The notes below the pieces were generated by a model. The model made no database searches and had not been told where the DNA came from. It saw only the letters and a program-made list of their open reading frames with translations. A DNA stretch of 64,000 nt from Asterias rubens. Its lineage: Eukaryota > Echinodermata > Asteroidea > Forcipulatida > Asteriidae. Shown piece after piece: positions 55,701 through 64,000 of the stretch. The stretch covers positions 682,001 through 746,000 of the forward strand of contig NC_047065.1 of NCBI RefSeq assembly GCF_902459465.1, given 5' to 3'. The position numbers and the translations under genes were made by a program. How positions within the stretch are numbered: the stretch's first letter is position 1; each line of letters starts with the position of its first letter.

Positions 55701-58700
55701 GTAAATTTTGAAATGAGTTTTGGGGTTGAACAAATAATTGACTAGAGTGGGATTCGAACCAACGACCTCCGGTTTAACGTGCCGGCGCTCTACCAACTGA
55801 GCTATCTAGCCCTATATTGGCGGTGTCCCTATTTTGTCAATATCTTTGTTCGAGGGTGTCAGTCAGAAGCCATACAACCGTTGTCTGCCGTGTAGCCAGG
55901 GATCACACCCAAATTACAGTCAGTTTCCCTTGTGGTTTATATTGATATCTGAAACAAAAAGTTGCATCCCCTTAAGGTGATCCCCTGGCTGCCGCTTCCC
56001 AGGTTGTATCGTAATTTGGGTGTGATCCCTGTATTACGTAATACTTCCTATATCAAAATATTTGTATGTACTTGAGTACAGGTGCTCTTTTTTTTTTTGC
56101 AAAACAATTGTTCAAAATATGCATAAAACTTTAACAAATATTTAGGGCATATTAATACTTGATTGGCGACTTTTAGTAACATTATACACACAAAATGTTA
56201 TAATACTAAGAGGATACAAAAAGTAACTAAAAATATTGTTTGCATAGATTATGTTGATTGTTGGCCGTGCTGTGAGTTTTATCTTGCTTGTTTCACTTTC
56301 ACATTTGGATTTTGAAGTTAAATACACTGTGCTACAATCATGAATACATGCATGCATGGTAGCTCTATTGTACAAGTAGTGTATTTTTGGTTGGGGAAGC
56401 TTGCAAAATTCTTGCAATGTACACACGGACTAGCGATACAAATTTCAGACTAGTCTCAATTTAAGTTGAATAGTTCAGCTGGCAAAAGTAAACAAACAAA
56501 CATAATGGTATTTGGGAAAGCCCCTGAACAAAACCCCCTAGTCCTTTTCACATCGTATCTCTTATCCTCATGAACACGGAAAAGCCCCAGGAGTAATTTT
56601 TACCCATTGGTTACCGTGCCGCACTTTCACACAGTCCCCGCCTACATGTAGACCTCTTTTTTCACATGGATCCAGTTGCACATTTCAAGGAGGCTTTGTA
56701 CAGTTTTCCCTACACAATGAAGAACATGGGTTGGTATTCCAAAGGGGTATGGAGCCTTCCCCAAATAGTTAAAGGCGTGACGTTTTGACCCAAGCAGAGT
56801 CTTTCTTGAAGGCTAAATAACAATATTACAAATGAAATAAGTACTTGGGAACGTCTGTCTTACATGTACGCCGTAACATGGTACAAAATGCATCCCCACC
56901 TCAATGAAAAAACGTTAAAATTGCACGATGTACGATGCCGATGTGAGTCAATGTATTCATACAACTAGTTACAATTTGTTTGTATTTTCTTTGTTCATTG
57001 TTACAGCTGGACTATTGAGGCAATATTCCCCTGCAATGGCGATGCCAAACACCAAATCTACCAAAGGAGCAGACATAGGTAAGGAAATAATTGCAACAAA
57101 GGTTTCACTAAATAAACTAGTTTATGGAACGCTTGGTATTATTATGGAGCCACACCCTTGACATAAGCCAGGCTGTGGAATGATTTACTTGAAGGCAACA
57201 GCCTCTGTTTGCCCTGAGCCCAATTTCATAGAGCTGCTAAGCTCACAAATTTGCTTAGCATGAAATTTCTTCCTTGATAAAAACAGGATTAACCGAATTT
57301 CCATTTGTTGCATATTGCTTGTTACTAGTATTCAGCTGTTGTTTGCTTATCCTGTAAATCATGTGAAAATTTGGTTGGTAATCCTGTTTTTATCAAGGCA
57401 AATATTTCATGCTTAGCAAATTTGTGTGCTTAGCAGCTTTATGAAATTGGGCCCTGGTCTTGTCCCTGGTCATTGCCATGGTGTCCCTTCCATTGGAAGA
57501 CTACATTGGAAGTCCTCTTTGCAAAATCAAGTGGCCTTTCACTCTCAAAGGTGAAATTTTCGCTAGTACAGCACGCAGGAGTTTTATGAAATTGCATGCA
57601 TGATTGGTCAATGAAACACTCGGCTGAATAGACAAAATTCAACCATTAATGTACATGTACATGTAACTTAAAATCAAAGTCGGAAGCCGGCAAACTCTAT
57701 TTGAAACTATCTATTATAAACACAGAGAACTTTTAAACTAATTTTATACCAGCACTTGGCATGATGCCAGCACTCAGAATTATATGCACTTTACTTTTTC
57801 ACACTCTCTGAATTCTAGGAAGTACCAGTTTTTAAAAAAATATTTATTTACAGCGCATAAGGGACATGTTTAATCACTATGAGTTATGTGCTATATAATA
57901 ATGGTTAACCAATTTTTATTTTTTATTAGATATTTGAAATACTGTTTTGTCATTCTGCAGAAGCATTAATTGAGAGCATGACGAGGGCTATTGCAAGTGG
58001 AGATTGTGAATCAGCGAGTCATGCAGCAATATCACTAGCTCAGCATAAAGTCAAGTTGAGCACCCAAGCTGATGAGATTGGAGACATGCCTGGTAATCGC
58101 AGCAAATTTAAGTAAGTCTTAACCCCCGTAGCAGTATCACTAGCTCAGCATAAAGTCAAGTTGAGCACCCAAGCTGATGAGATTGGAGACATGCCTGGTA
58201 ATCGCAGCAAATTTAAGTAAGTCTTACCGCTGTAGCAGTATCACTAGCTCAGCATAAAGTCAAGTTGAGCACCCAAGCTGATGAGATTGGAGACATGCTT
58301 GGTAATCGCAGCAAATTTAAGTAAGTCTTAACCCCCGTAGCAGTATCACTAGCTCAGCATAAAGTCAAGTTGAGCACCCAAGCTGATGAGATTGGAGACA
58401 TGCCTGGTAATCGCAGCAAATTTAAGTAAGTCTTACCCCCGTAAGCCTTTTTGAGATAAAGCAGACACAATGCTACAACGCTATAAGGTTTGGGTAAATT
58501 TGTGTGTATACACCCAAACCAAACAATACACTCCTATCACGTCCGCCATGCCTCAAAAAGGCTTATTGAAAACTACAAAGTTTTGTGCTTTCAGATGCCT
58601 AAAAAAATATAGCAAGACTTCAGGCCCAAAGCCTTTTAATGTTTGAGTGAGAAATTCTCTCTTTGTCAAAAACTATGTTACTTCAGAGAAAGCCTTTTCC

Positions 58701-61700
58701 CACAATCAACAGCTCTCCATTGCTCGTTACCAAGTAAGTTTTTATGCTAATAATTATTTTGAGTAATTGCTAATGTTGTCCAGTGTTTGTAAAGGCACAG
58801 TTGTCATGACCAATATGTAAACCTACTTTCTGATGAATCAGGGATGATAAATCTTTCAAAACAAAAAGGGCTTTCATACAGGTCGAAATGGTTCAATTAT
58901 GTATTTCGTATTGATCTATTATTTTTCCGCTTGTTTTATTCTTGCAGCCTCGATGTAGTTCTAGAAGATCGGCTTTCATCAGGAACTAAGATCAGACTAC
59001 CAGATGTCATTCCCAACATGACCATCGCATACTTAAAGAAATTGGTAAAAACTTTTCCATGAACTTTGCATAATTCTATAGCAAAAAATAATCGGTGTGC
59101 ATGACAGTAGAGACGTCCCTGTGCCAATTTCAGAATTCTAAAACTCTAGGATAGTTAAGTGGTCGTGCGAATGCGAATGCGATGCAAATGAAGTACAAAT
59201 TTGGACATCACAAATTTCGAACGAACAATTGGAAAGAGTTGAGATGTGCACACCTCCTGCAAAACATTCGCAGCGCTGTGGCGTCAAAATTCACTTTACA
59301 TATGAACTGGGCTTTACAGGCATGACAGATTAAGGAATAGCAAGGGGCTGCCCTTAACTTTTACAGTAATGAGCCAGAGGTGCTTGCTTGCTTAAGTCGA
59401 GTGGTGTCCTCGAATCACAGTGGTTCCCCAAGCCTTCCTGTCCCCCATGAAATCTGTTGATTCAAGTCCCGTGTCCTTTTTGAGAATGTCGGTGTAGGTT
59501 ATTGCCGGTCTACTAGGTTTCCTCCTCCCATGCTTAGGGGTCCACAGAACAATATTGGACACTGGTTCGTCTTTGCTCCAGTTACAGTGGCCAGCAAATC
59601 GCATCCTTCTCTGTCTGATTTTTGTTGATAGCTTTGGTAGGTTCCCATATAGGTATCAGGAACCAGAGGTATCAGTTAGCTTGCTGCTTCACGAGTCTGC
59701 CAGATGTTTCACTAATCCATATTTCATATTGAATTGGGATGCTTTTTCAACACTAAAACAGCCAGCTGGACCACTTAGAGTGAATTTTTCACTGGTCCTC
59801 AGGTGTTTTAACGCGCATTTGGATGTCGGACCACAGTTAAGGGAGAACAATGGCGCAGAGTAGATTGAGGAAAATAATGAGGGGAATTTCTACAGTGTTT
59901 ACAGTGATAACTGTTTTTTCTTCCGGCAAAGGTTTTCCAGATGTATGATTTCCCAGTTGAAGTGCAACGTTGGATAATCGGACAGAAGATCATCAAAGAC
60001 ACCGAGTCGCTGATAGATCTACGAGTCAATTCCAGCACCCCAGTCTTCATCTACCTCATCTCTGCTGAAAAGGCTGGTATAACCAGACAAGGGGTTGAGG
60101 TCGGCAGACAGGCTTTATTGGAAGAAAGGCAACAACGTAAGCTTCTATTTCAAGTTTGATGGGGGTGGTGATTGTGAATGATTCTGATGTCAGTTTAAAG
60201 GAACTGGACAATCTTTGGTATTTGTCAAAGACCAGTATTCTCACTAAATTTATCCCAACATAAGCATAAAATAACAAATCTCTGAAAATTTTGATTCAAT
60301 TGGTCATTGAAGTTGCAAGAGAATAATGAAAGAAAAAACACCCTAGTTGCACAAATTTGTTTGCTTTCGGCTGCCTACAAGGCTTCTTTCAGGCCTGTTT
60401 AAAATATTCTTTAATATTTGAGTGAGAAATCACATTACTTTAGAGGGAGCTGTTCCTCACAATGTTTTTTTACTATCAACAGCTCTCCATGGCTTGTCAC
60501 CAAGTAAGTTTGTATGTTAATTATTATTTTGAGTAATTATCAATAGTGTCCGGTGCCTTTAAAGCATCAAATTCAATCTTGGTGGTTAACTCTGTCGAAT
60601 CATATTTCCCCAACATGACTAATTTGTAAATAAGATTTTTGAGGATTTTGTGACTAGCTGAAGTAATTCATTCATTCATTTCATTCAATGGTTTATTTTA
60701 AAAATCTATTCAATTCGCTGCCAGCAGCAGAATTACATGAACAGTTACATAGTTAAAAGTTTGGAGTAAAACATTACATTACTATTTAAAATGGCCTAAA
60801 TCTTACACAGAAAAACAGAGAGGGAGAAGTACTGTTCACTCTAATAGGGAGAAGAACAGGTACTTAAAATTAATTAATAAAACATCCATTGCTTCTTCAT
60901 TTCAACCTCGATTAAAACAAACCCACCACTGTTACATCCAATCTATCAACCCTTATAATTTGATTGTCTTTCCACCTCAACAGAAGCGCTCTTTCATCAA
61001 GCTGGCAATGCCAGTATGTTTGCGCCACCACCATCCGTCATCAGGACAAAGCCTGTCGTCAGAGTACCCAAGAATGACCTGCCGAATGTTGTCCCATCTG
61101 TGGCTCCTCAAGCTGCTCCACCTCCAAGGAAACGCACTGCAGCGGAAGTAAGTGTGTCATTCTCTCCAAGGGACTTACTTTCTTCTTGCCCTCCTTACGT
61201 TCCAGCAGACTTAAAGTTCTGTACAATTAAAAAGAAGATGCTGTGCAACTAACAGTTATAATTTTTGCCAACACCGAGTGTCATGGCTGGGCTTGTCTAG
61301 TTCATTCGCAGGAAGTACGAACCAGGCTTTACACAACACACAGGGCCTTTGGTTTTATGTCCGATCCAGAGGATGAAGCAATAATGGTCAAGTGTCTTGC
61401 TTAAGGACGGGACTCGAATCCACATTCTGCTGTGCTGAGCAGAAACACCAGAGATAGAGTTTGATGTTCTTAACCGTGTTGCCTCAACACGCTACAATAA
61501 GGTTTATCACGATACAGAACTGCAATGCGTGGTGGGTAGGCATGTGGGGCAGTTTGCTATGCGGTGTATGTTGTCATGCACGACTCGCGCACGCATCGCC
61601 TATATCTTTGTGTGGGTTCAACAGCGCCCTCTCTTGATATTTTGCTATTCGCGATACACCTTATGAAGAACATTTCTGTTTGGTATACTTTTGATTTTAC

Positions 61701-62020
61701 ATTTGTTTTGTGTTTCTTTCTTTTACTTGGACAAAATATGAAAAAGTGAGCTCTCTACTCCAAATAGAAATCATAACTTGATATGTTTGATCATTGATTA
61801 TCATTTATTATACCTTTTGTAATTGTGTTTATTATTCTAGGTCGGCTGGCACTGCCCTGCGTGTACCTTAATTAATCCCCCTAGGGTGCCGGGGTGTAAC
61901 GCCTGTATGACTGAAAGACCAGATGACTACGACCCACCAGCTGTGGGCTCCTACATTATGGATGATGCTGAGAAGAGAATACAGGATGACCAAGATCGCA
62001 ATGATGCCTTGATGATGGAG
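51081..62020 (+). CDS. LUBAC accessory subunit, SHARPIN/HOIL-1-like, 5' eight coding exons (continues past window)
   Basis: Exons 51081-51257, 52607-52778, 57007-57078, 57961-58111, 58948-59044, 59932-60136, 60984-61147 and 61841-62020 join in phase to 406 codons, ending at a GTGAGT donor. Order: an N-terminal PH-like domain (residues 1-116); LTM helices EALIESMTRAIASGDCESAS and LAQHKVKLSTQ (compare SHARPIN LARAIAGGDE...LAQHRVALSVQ and HOIL-1 LTRAVAGGDE); a UBL (191-291) with VQRWIIGQKII; a Pro-rich linker; and an NZF finger. SHARPIN and HOIL-1 bind HOIP through LTM and UBL to make Met1-linked ubiquitin chains. The PH-like start is a SHARPIN trait, while sequence after the NZF (YDPPAVGSYIMDDAEKRI) resembles HOIL-1, which continues into an RBR ligase. 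The RBR, if present, lies outside the window. An in-frame TGA just before 51081 supports the start. Confidence 0.82.
51283..51650 (+). mobile_element. Composite tRNA-derived SINE
   Basis: GTCAGGTTGGCGCAGTGGTG (A box region), GTTCAAGTTCCAATC (B box), CCTTGAGCAAGATACCGAGT, then the GGTGCCCTTGAAATGCTC module. It carries an internal run of about 10-11 G at 51350. It links the tRNA head to the 3' module seen alone elsewhere. Confidence 0.65.
52140..52250 (-). mobile_element. tRNA-derived SINE fragment
   Basis: The minus strand carries the B-box word GGGTTCAAGTCCCGGTCAGG and GATCAGCAGAGTG, as in the Leu-type SINEs. Confidence 0.6.
52318..52507. mobile_element. Foldback MITE copy
   Basis: It starts GGTCCCAGTTTCATAGAGCT and ends AGCTGAAATTGGGCCC. 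Same family as 34012. In an intron of the LUBAC-subunit gene, just before exon 2. Confidence 0.65.
52790..52870 (+). repeat. TTTG microsatellite
   Basis: Runs of TTTGTTTGTTTG with CTGT interruptions, starting a few bases after the exon 2 donor. Confidence 0.9.
53076..53738. mobile_element. Non-autonomous foldback element of about 660 bases
   Basis: The left end TAGGGCCTAAAAAAAATAAT...GGATTGCCC is inverted at the right end GGGTAATCC...TTCTTTTTTTTAGGCCTA. Long T- and A-runs lie inside both arms. The unique middle (53230-53640) has no conserved frame. Confidence 0.65.
53739..55428 (+). other. LUBAC-subunit intron 2, unremarkable part
   Basis: AT-rich intron sequence; no exon with conserved protein or array seen. 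Confidence 0.5.
55429..55501 (-). mobile_element. tRNA-derived SINE head, copy 1
   Basis: The minus strand reads GGGCTAGATAGCTCAGTTGG, TAGAGCGCCGGCCCGTTAAT and GGTTCGAATCCCACTCTAG. A and B boxes are intact and the anticodon loop CCGTTAA suggests tRNA-Asn ancestry. The acceptor arms do not pair fully, so it is not called a tRNA gene. Confidence 0.65.
55585..56031. repeat. Long inverted repeat, 112-base arms
   Basis: The left arm 55585-55696 (CAGGGATCACACCCAAATTA ... CAAGGGAAACTGA) is repeated inverted at 55920-56031 with about 95 percent match. The second SINE head lies in the loop. A transcript across it would form a long double-stranded stem. Confidence 0.85.
55740..55812 (-). mobile_element. 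tRNA-derived SINE head, copy 2
   Basis: Nearly identical to the copy at 55429 (GACCTCCGG for GACATCCGG). Same orientation, 311 bases away. Confidence 0.65.
56032..57006 (+). other. LUBAC-subunit intron 2, last part
   Basis: No recognisable gene or array. It ends in a good acceptor TTCATTGTTACAG at 57006. Confidence 0.5.
57007..57078 (+). CDS. LUBAC-subunit exon 3: short linker exon
   Basis: 72 bases, phase 1-1, encoding AGLLRQYSPAMAMPNTKSTK then GADI. It joins the PH-like domain to the LTM. No motif recognised; it is included because acceptor, donor and phase all fit. Confidence 0.6.
57221..57456. mobile_element. Foldback MITE copy
   Basis: It starts GCCCAATTTCATAGAGCTGC and ends GCAGCTTTATGAAATTGGGC. 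The inside carries GATAAAAACAGGATTAACCG and its inverse GTAATCCTGTTTTTATC. Confidence 0.75.
57961..58111 (+). CDS. LUBAC-subunit exon 4: LTM helices
   Basis: 151 bases, phase 1 in and 2 out. EALIESMTRAIASGDCESAS and HAAISLAQHKVKLSTQADEI are the LUBAC-tethering motif that lets SHARPIN and HOIL-1 pair with each other in front of the UBL. The 3' part of this exon with its donor is repeated four times. Confidence 0.85.
58025..58445 (+). repeat. Four tandem copies of the exon 4 end and its splice donor
   Basis: A 104-105 base unit (ATCACTAGCTCAGCATAAAG ... AATTTAAGTAAGTCTTA) occurs at 58031, 58136, 58240 and 58345. Each copy ends in the same donor AA|gtaagt. Only the first belongs to the continuous exon. 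Reading past the first donor gives AAG TAA, a stop. Copies differ by very few bases, so the expansion is recent or homogenised. Confidence 0.92.
58568..58797. mobile_element. Partial MITE, CACTGGACACTATTGG family
   Basis: It contains TTTTGTGCTTTCAGATGCCT, TCTCCATTGCTCGTTACCAA and the end GTAATTGCTAATGTTGTCCA. The other end is missing. Confidence 0.6.
58948..60136 (+). CDS. LUBAC-subunit exons 5-6: ubiquitin-like domain
   Basis: Exon 5 (58948-59044) encodes LDVVLEDRLSSGTKIRLPDV and MTIAYLKKL. Exon 6 (59932-60136) encodes VFQMYDFPVEVQRWIIGQKI, SLIDLRVNSSTPVFIYLISA and EVGRQALLEERQQ. Human HOIL-1 has [20 protein letters not shown]...AYLYLLSA and [27 protein letters not shown]...AFLYLLSA. This UBL binds the UBA of HOIP. 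For exon 6 the acceptor at 59931 (GGCAAAG) is preferred to the one at 59940 because it restores the conserved VF. Confidence 0.88.
59392..59604 (-). mobile_element. LINE 3' fragment (RTE-like tail)
   Basis: The minus strand encodes MRFAGHCNWSKDEPVSNIVL, KHGRRKPSRPAITYTDILKK and DRKAWGTTV, the familiar RRLRWLGH...GRPxxTW...DRxxW tail of a non-LTR retrotransposon. In the intron between the two UBL exons. Confidence 0.65.
60197..60562. mobile_element. MITE-like element, CACTGGACACTATTGG family
   Basis: It starts AAAGGAACTGGACAATCTTT and ends TCAATAGTGTCCGGTGCCTT. About 365 bases. Confidence 0.7.
60984..61147 (+). CDS. LUBAC-subunit exon 7: proline-rich linker
   Basis: 164 bases, phase 1 in and 0 out, encoding QALFHQAGNASMFAPPPSVI, VPKNDLPNVVPSVAPQAAPP and RKRTAAE. 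It lies between UBL and NZF, where human HOIL-1 has a proline-rich stretch of similar length. Confidence 0.8.
61270..61495 (-). mobile_element. tRNA-Leu-derived SINE
   Basis: The minus strand shows GAGGCAACACGGTTAAGAAC, then GATTCGAGTCCCGTCC (B box) and AAGCAAGACACTTGACCATT. Same family as 19975. Confidence 0.65.
61841..62020 (+). CDS. LUBAC-subunit exon 8: NZF zinc finger
   Basis: 180 bases, phase 0-0. GWHCPACTLINPPRVPGCNA plus CMTERP is a complete Npl4-type zinc finger (Cys 351, 354, 365, 368) that binds Met1-linked or Lys63-linked ubiquitin. It is followed by DDYDPPAVGSYIMDDAEKRI and DRNDALMME, similar to HOIL-1 [27 protein letters not shown] ends shortly after its NZF, but this frame continues through a good donor. 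Confidence 0.9.
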
Positions 62021-63509
62021 GTGAGTTGTCTGTTCTGAATACGCACCCTAAGATTTTATTTCTCTGTATTGAACCGAAAATCCAGGGTATTTTTAACCCC
62101 CCCCCCCAAAAAAAAAAAAAAAGAATAAAAAGATAATAAATAATTAATAAATAAATTAATAAATACATAACAATAACGGGGGGGAAAAAATTCAAACTGC
62201 CTCTAACTACTGGGCAATCTCGGTGCTCTAATAAAATAACACAGCATTTGAAAAACACACTTTACTAAAAACAATCAAAGCCGGCGGTCAGGAAGAAGTT
62301 TAAGATTAAGTAAAAGTATTGTCAAACTGTGGGGAAAGTAAGCAGAAACAAGAGTGTTTTAAGTTTCTACTGGAAGAGAGTGATGTTGTGCATTTGGCTG
62401 AGGTCTTCAGAGTCTTGGTGCTGTGTTGGAGTAAGCCCTGTCCCCGTAACTGGCCAGGCGAGTTCGAGGAACATGGAGCGTATTGCTGATAGACCCCAGG
62501 TCTTGGGTTCCAATCCAACCTGGGTAACATGCCTTTGATTTGTTTTCAAAGAGCTCAGGCAAGTACTGAGACAGTGCTACAAACACACATGTAAAACACG
62601 TTGTTTGTGGTGGGTAAAACCAAAATAAATATTATTGACATGTTTATATTTTAAAAAAATCAAAAAAATCAAGAGGACTATATGAATTAAAACAACAGTC
62701 AAAAATAGTGAAACTAGATAGCAGAAAAGACTTTTCTCAAAAAAGTTGCTGACAGCTTTAAAGACAAAACTTTGGTAAACAAACAAACAGAATCCTCGGG
62801 GAATAGGTATTAAATATCAGCCACACACCAATGCTGACCACAGTTTATTTGAACAAAAAGGAATACAACTTGTTTAACATTATTGATACACGAAACTGAA
62901 CTTAAGAAGTGTAGATTAGATTAAAACTGGCTACAAGTGATGTCTGCTTAAAATATGATAATAATTTAATTTGATGGTCTTCGTTAAAGTAACATTAAGC
63001 TCAGTTGTCTCTGGGAAAAGTACCCTTGTAGTTTATTTAAACATGGACTATGAGCCAATTATCTTAAATCTAGGTGCCAACTTCACAAAAATCATAGTCC
63101 AGCATATTTGTTAGAGTGGATGCACACCATTTGATTACCGATATTGATGACTGTGAATAACTGTTTTGCAGTAATGGCAGTTTTTACCACAATGGCAATC
63201 ACTGAAACTGTCAAAGGATTGATTATGATGTTGAAGACAATGTCACTGTCAATGCCAATGACAATTTCATCGACAGATCCGGGGCTTGTAACTACAGGTC
63301 CACTGCCATGTCAGCTATTGTGAGCAAGTGACAATTCCTCAGTAATGTGTTTTTTTTTTAGTTTTTTTTTTATTGACATCCAACAGCGGAAAGCCACCAC
63401 TTACAGGAATCATTAAAAACTATGTATAAATATAATTATAAATATGAATATAAATATAACAATATATTACTAAAAATTACACAATATTGATAAAAACATT
63501 ATTATAAGT
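62021..63509 (+). other. LUBAC-subunit intron 8, part in window
   Basis: Repeat-rich intron with a poly-C/poly-A run at 62098-62122 and a SINE-like fragment near 62385-62540 (GGTCTTGGGTTCCAATCCAA). No RBR-type Cys-rich exon (RING, IBR) is visible before the window ends. Confidence 0.5.
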
Positions 63510-63785
63510 CAGCACTGATGATGATAGTGACGAGTGCTGATGACAGTTCTGATTGATGATGACAGTGACGATGAAAGTGCTGATGACGACAGTGACAATG
63601 ACAGTGTTATTTATGGCAGTGTTGATGACAGTGCTGATAATGACCGTGACGATGACAGGCTGATGATGATAATAACAATGACAGCACTGATAATGGCAAT
63701 GACTGTGCTGTTGAAGATAGTGACTCTGAAGTGCTGATAGTGACAATGACGATGACAGTGCTGATAATGACAATGACAGTAGGCC
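63510..63785 (+). repeat. GATGACAGTG-rich degenerate repeat
   Basis: Purine-rich GATGATGACAGTGACGATGA-type units. One frame would encode Asp/Ser repeats and the reverse strand Ser/Leu/Val repeats. There are no splice sites in register and no conserved motif, so it is treated as low-complexity intron sequence. Confidence 0.7.
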
Positions 63786-64000
63786 TACTGACACTGTTTG
63801 GAACACTGTAAGTACTCTCAATAACGCTGATCTACCAAACATAACACACGATCTGGTCTGGTTCCCTGCCCCATCAACTAATGGTTTTTATATCTGAAAT
63901 CAAGTCAAATCTGAAATCAAGTCTGCCTTTTGTTGGCCTACATCAGAACCAATATTGAAAGCAAGGGATACTTATTGTTCACATGGTCCATAATAAGCCT

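Noticed and set aside
63477..63842. Ser-rich or Asp/Ser-rich open frames
   Set aside because: Low-complexity GATGACAGTG repeat within an intron, open on both strands.

Overview
This is a window of animal (metazoan) nuclear DNA. Genes are split by GT-AG introns, the non-coding sequence is AT-rich, and SINEs, LINE tails, foldback elements and minisatellites are dense. The repeats, especially the family with ends reading CACTGGACACTATTGG and the tRNA-derived SINEs, look like those I associate with echinoderms, most likely a sea star. That assignment is inference from memory of repeat families.

Layout. (1) 175-282 (+): last coding exon of a RHEB-type GTPase ending in the CaaX box CSVM; the rest of the gene lies before the window. 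(2) 6591-8618 (-): a complete four-exon membrane protein with signal peptide, CUB domain, LDL-receptor class A repeat and one transmembrane helix, LDLRAD2-like. (3) 9600-12240: gene-free stretch with nested foldback elements. (4) 13173-37062 (+): a complete 19-coding-exon CYLD gene. It encodes about 1457 residues with three CAP-Gly domains and a USP domain whose Cys, His and Asp are intact. Five consecutive exons that each encode one death domain are spliced in frame between CAP-Gly 2 and CAP-Gly 3. (5) 37063-45847: mostly repeats and presumed untranslated sequence. (6) 45848-47944 (-): a complete five-exon MAF1 gene, repressor of RNA polymerase III. (7) 51081-62020 (+): the first eight coding exons of a LUBAC accessory subunit. 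It has an N-terminal SHARPIN-like PH domain, LTM helices, a UBL and an NZF finger, and the sequence after the NZF resembles HOIL-1 (RBCK1) more than SHARPIN. It continues past the window.

How the genes relate. CYLD removes Met1- and Lys63-linked ubiquitin chains. SHARPIN and HOIL-1 belong to LUBAC, which makes Met1 chains. The window therefore carries a writer-complex subunit and the matching eraser about 14 kb apart, with MAF1 between. MAF1 and SHARPIN are head-to-head neighbours in human, and the same arrangement is seen here. The central observation is the CYLD protein with its own block of five death domains, which could dock it directly on death-domain signalling platforms. All exon boundaries below were placed by reading splice signals and checking phase by hand; the CYLD exons add up to an exact multiple of three. 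No transcript data were available.
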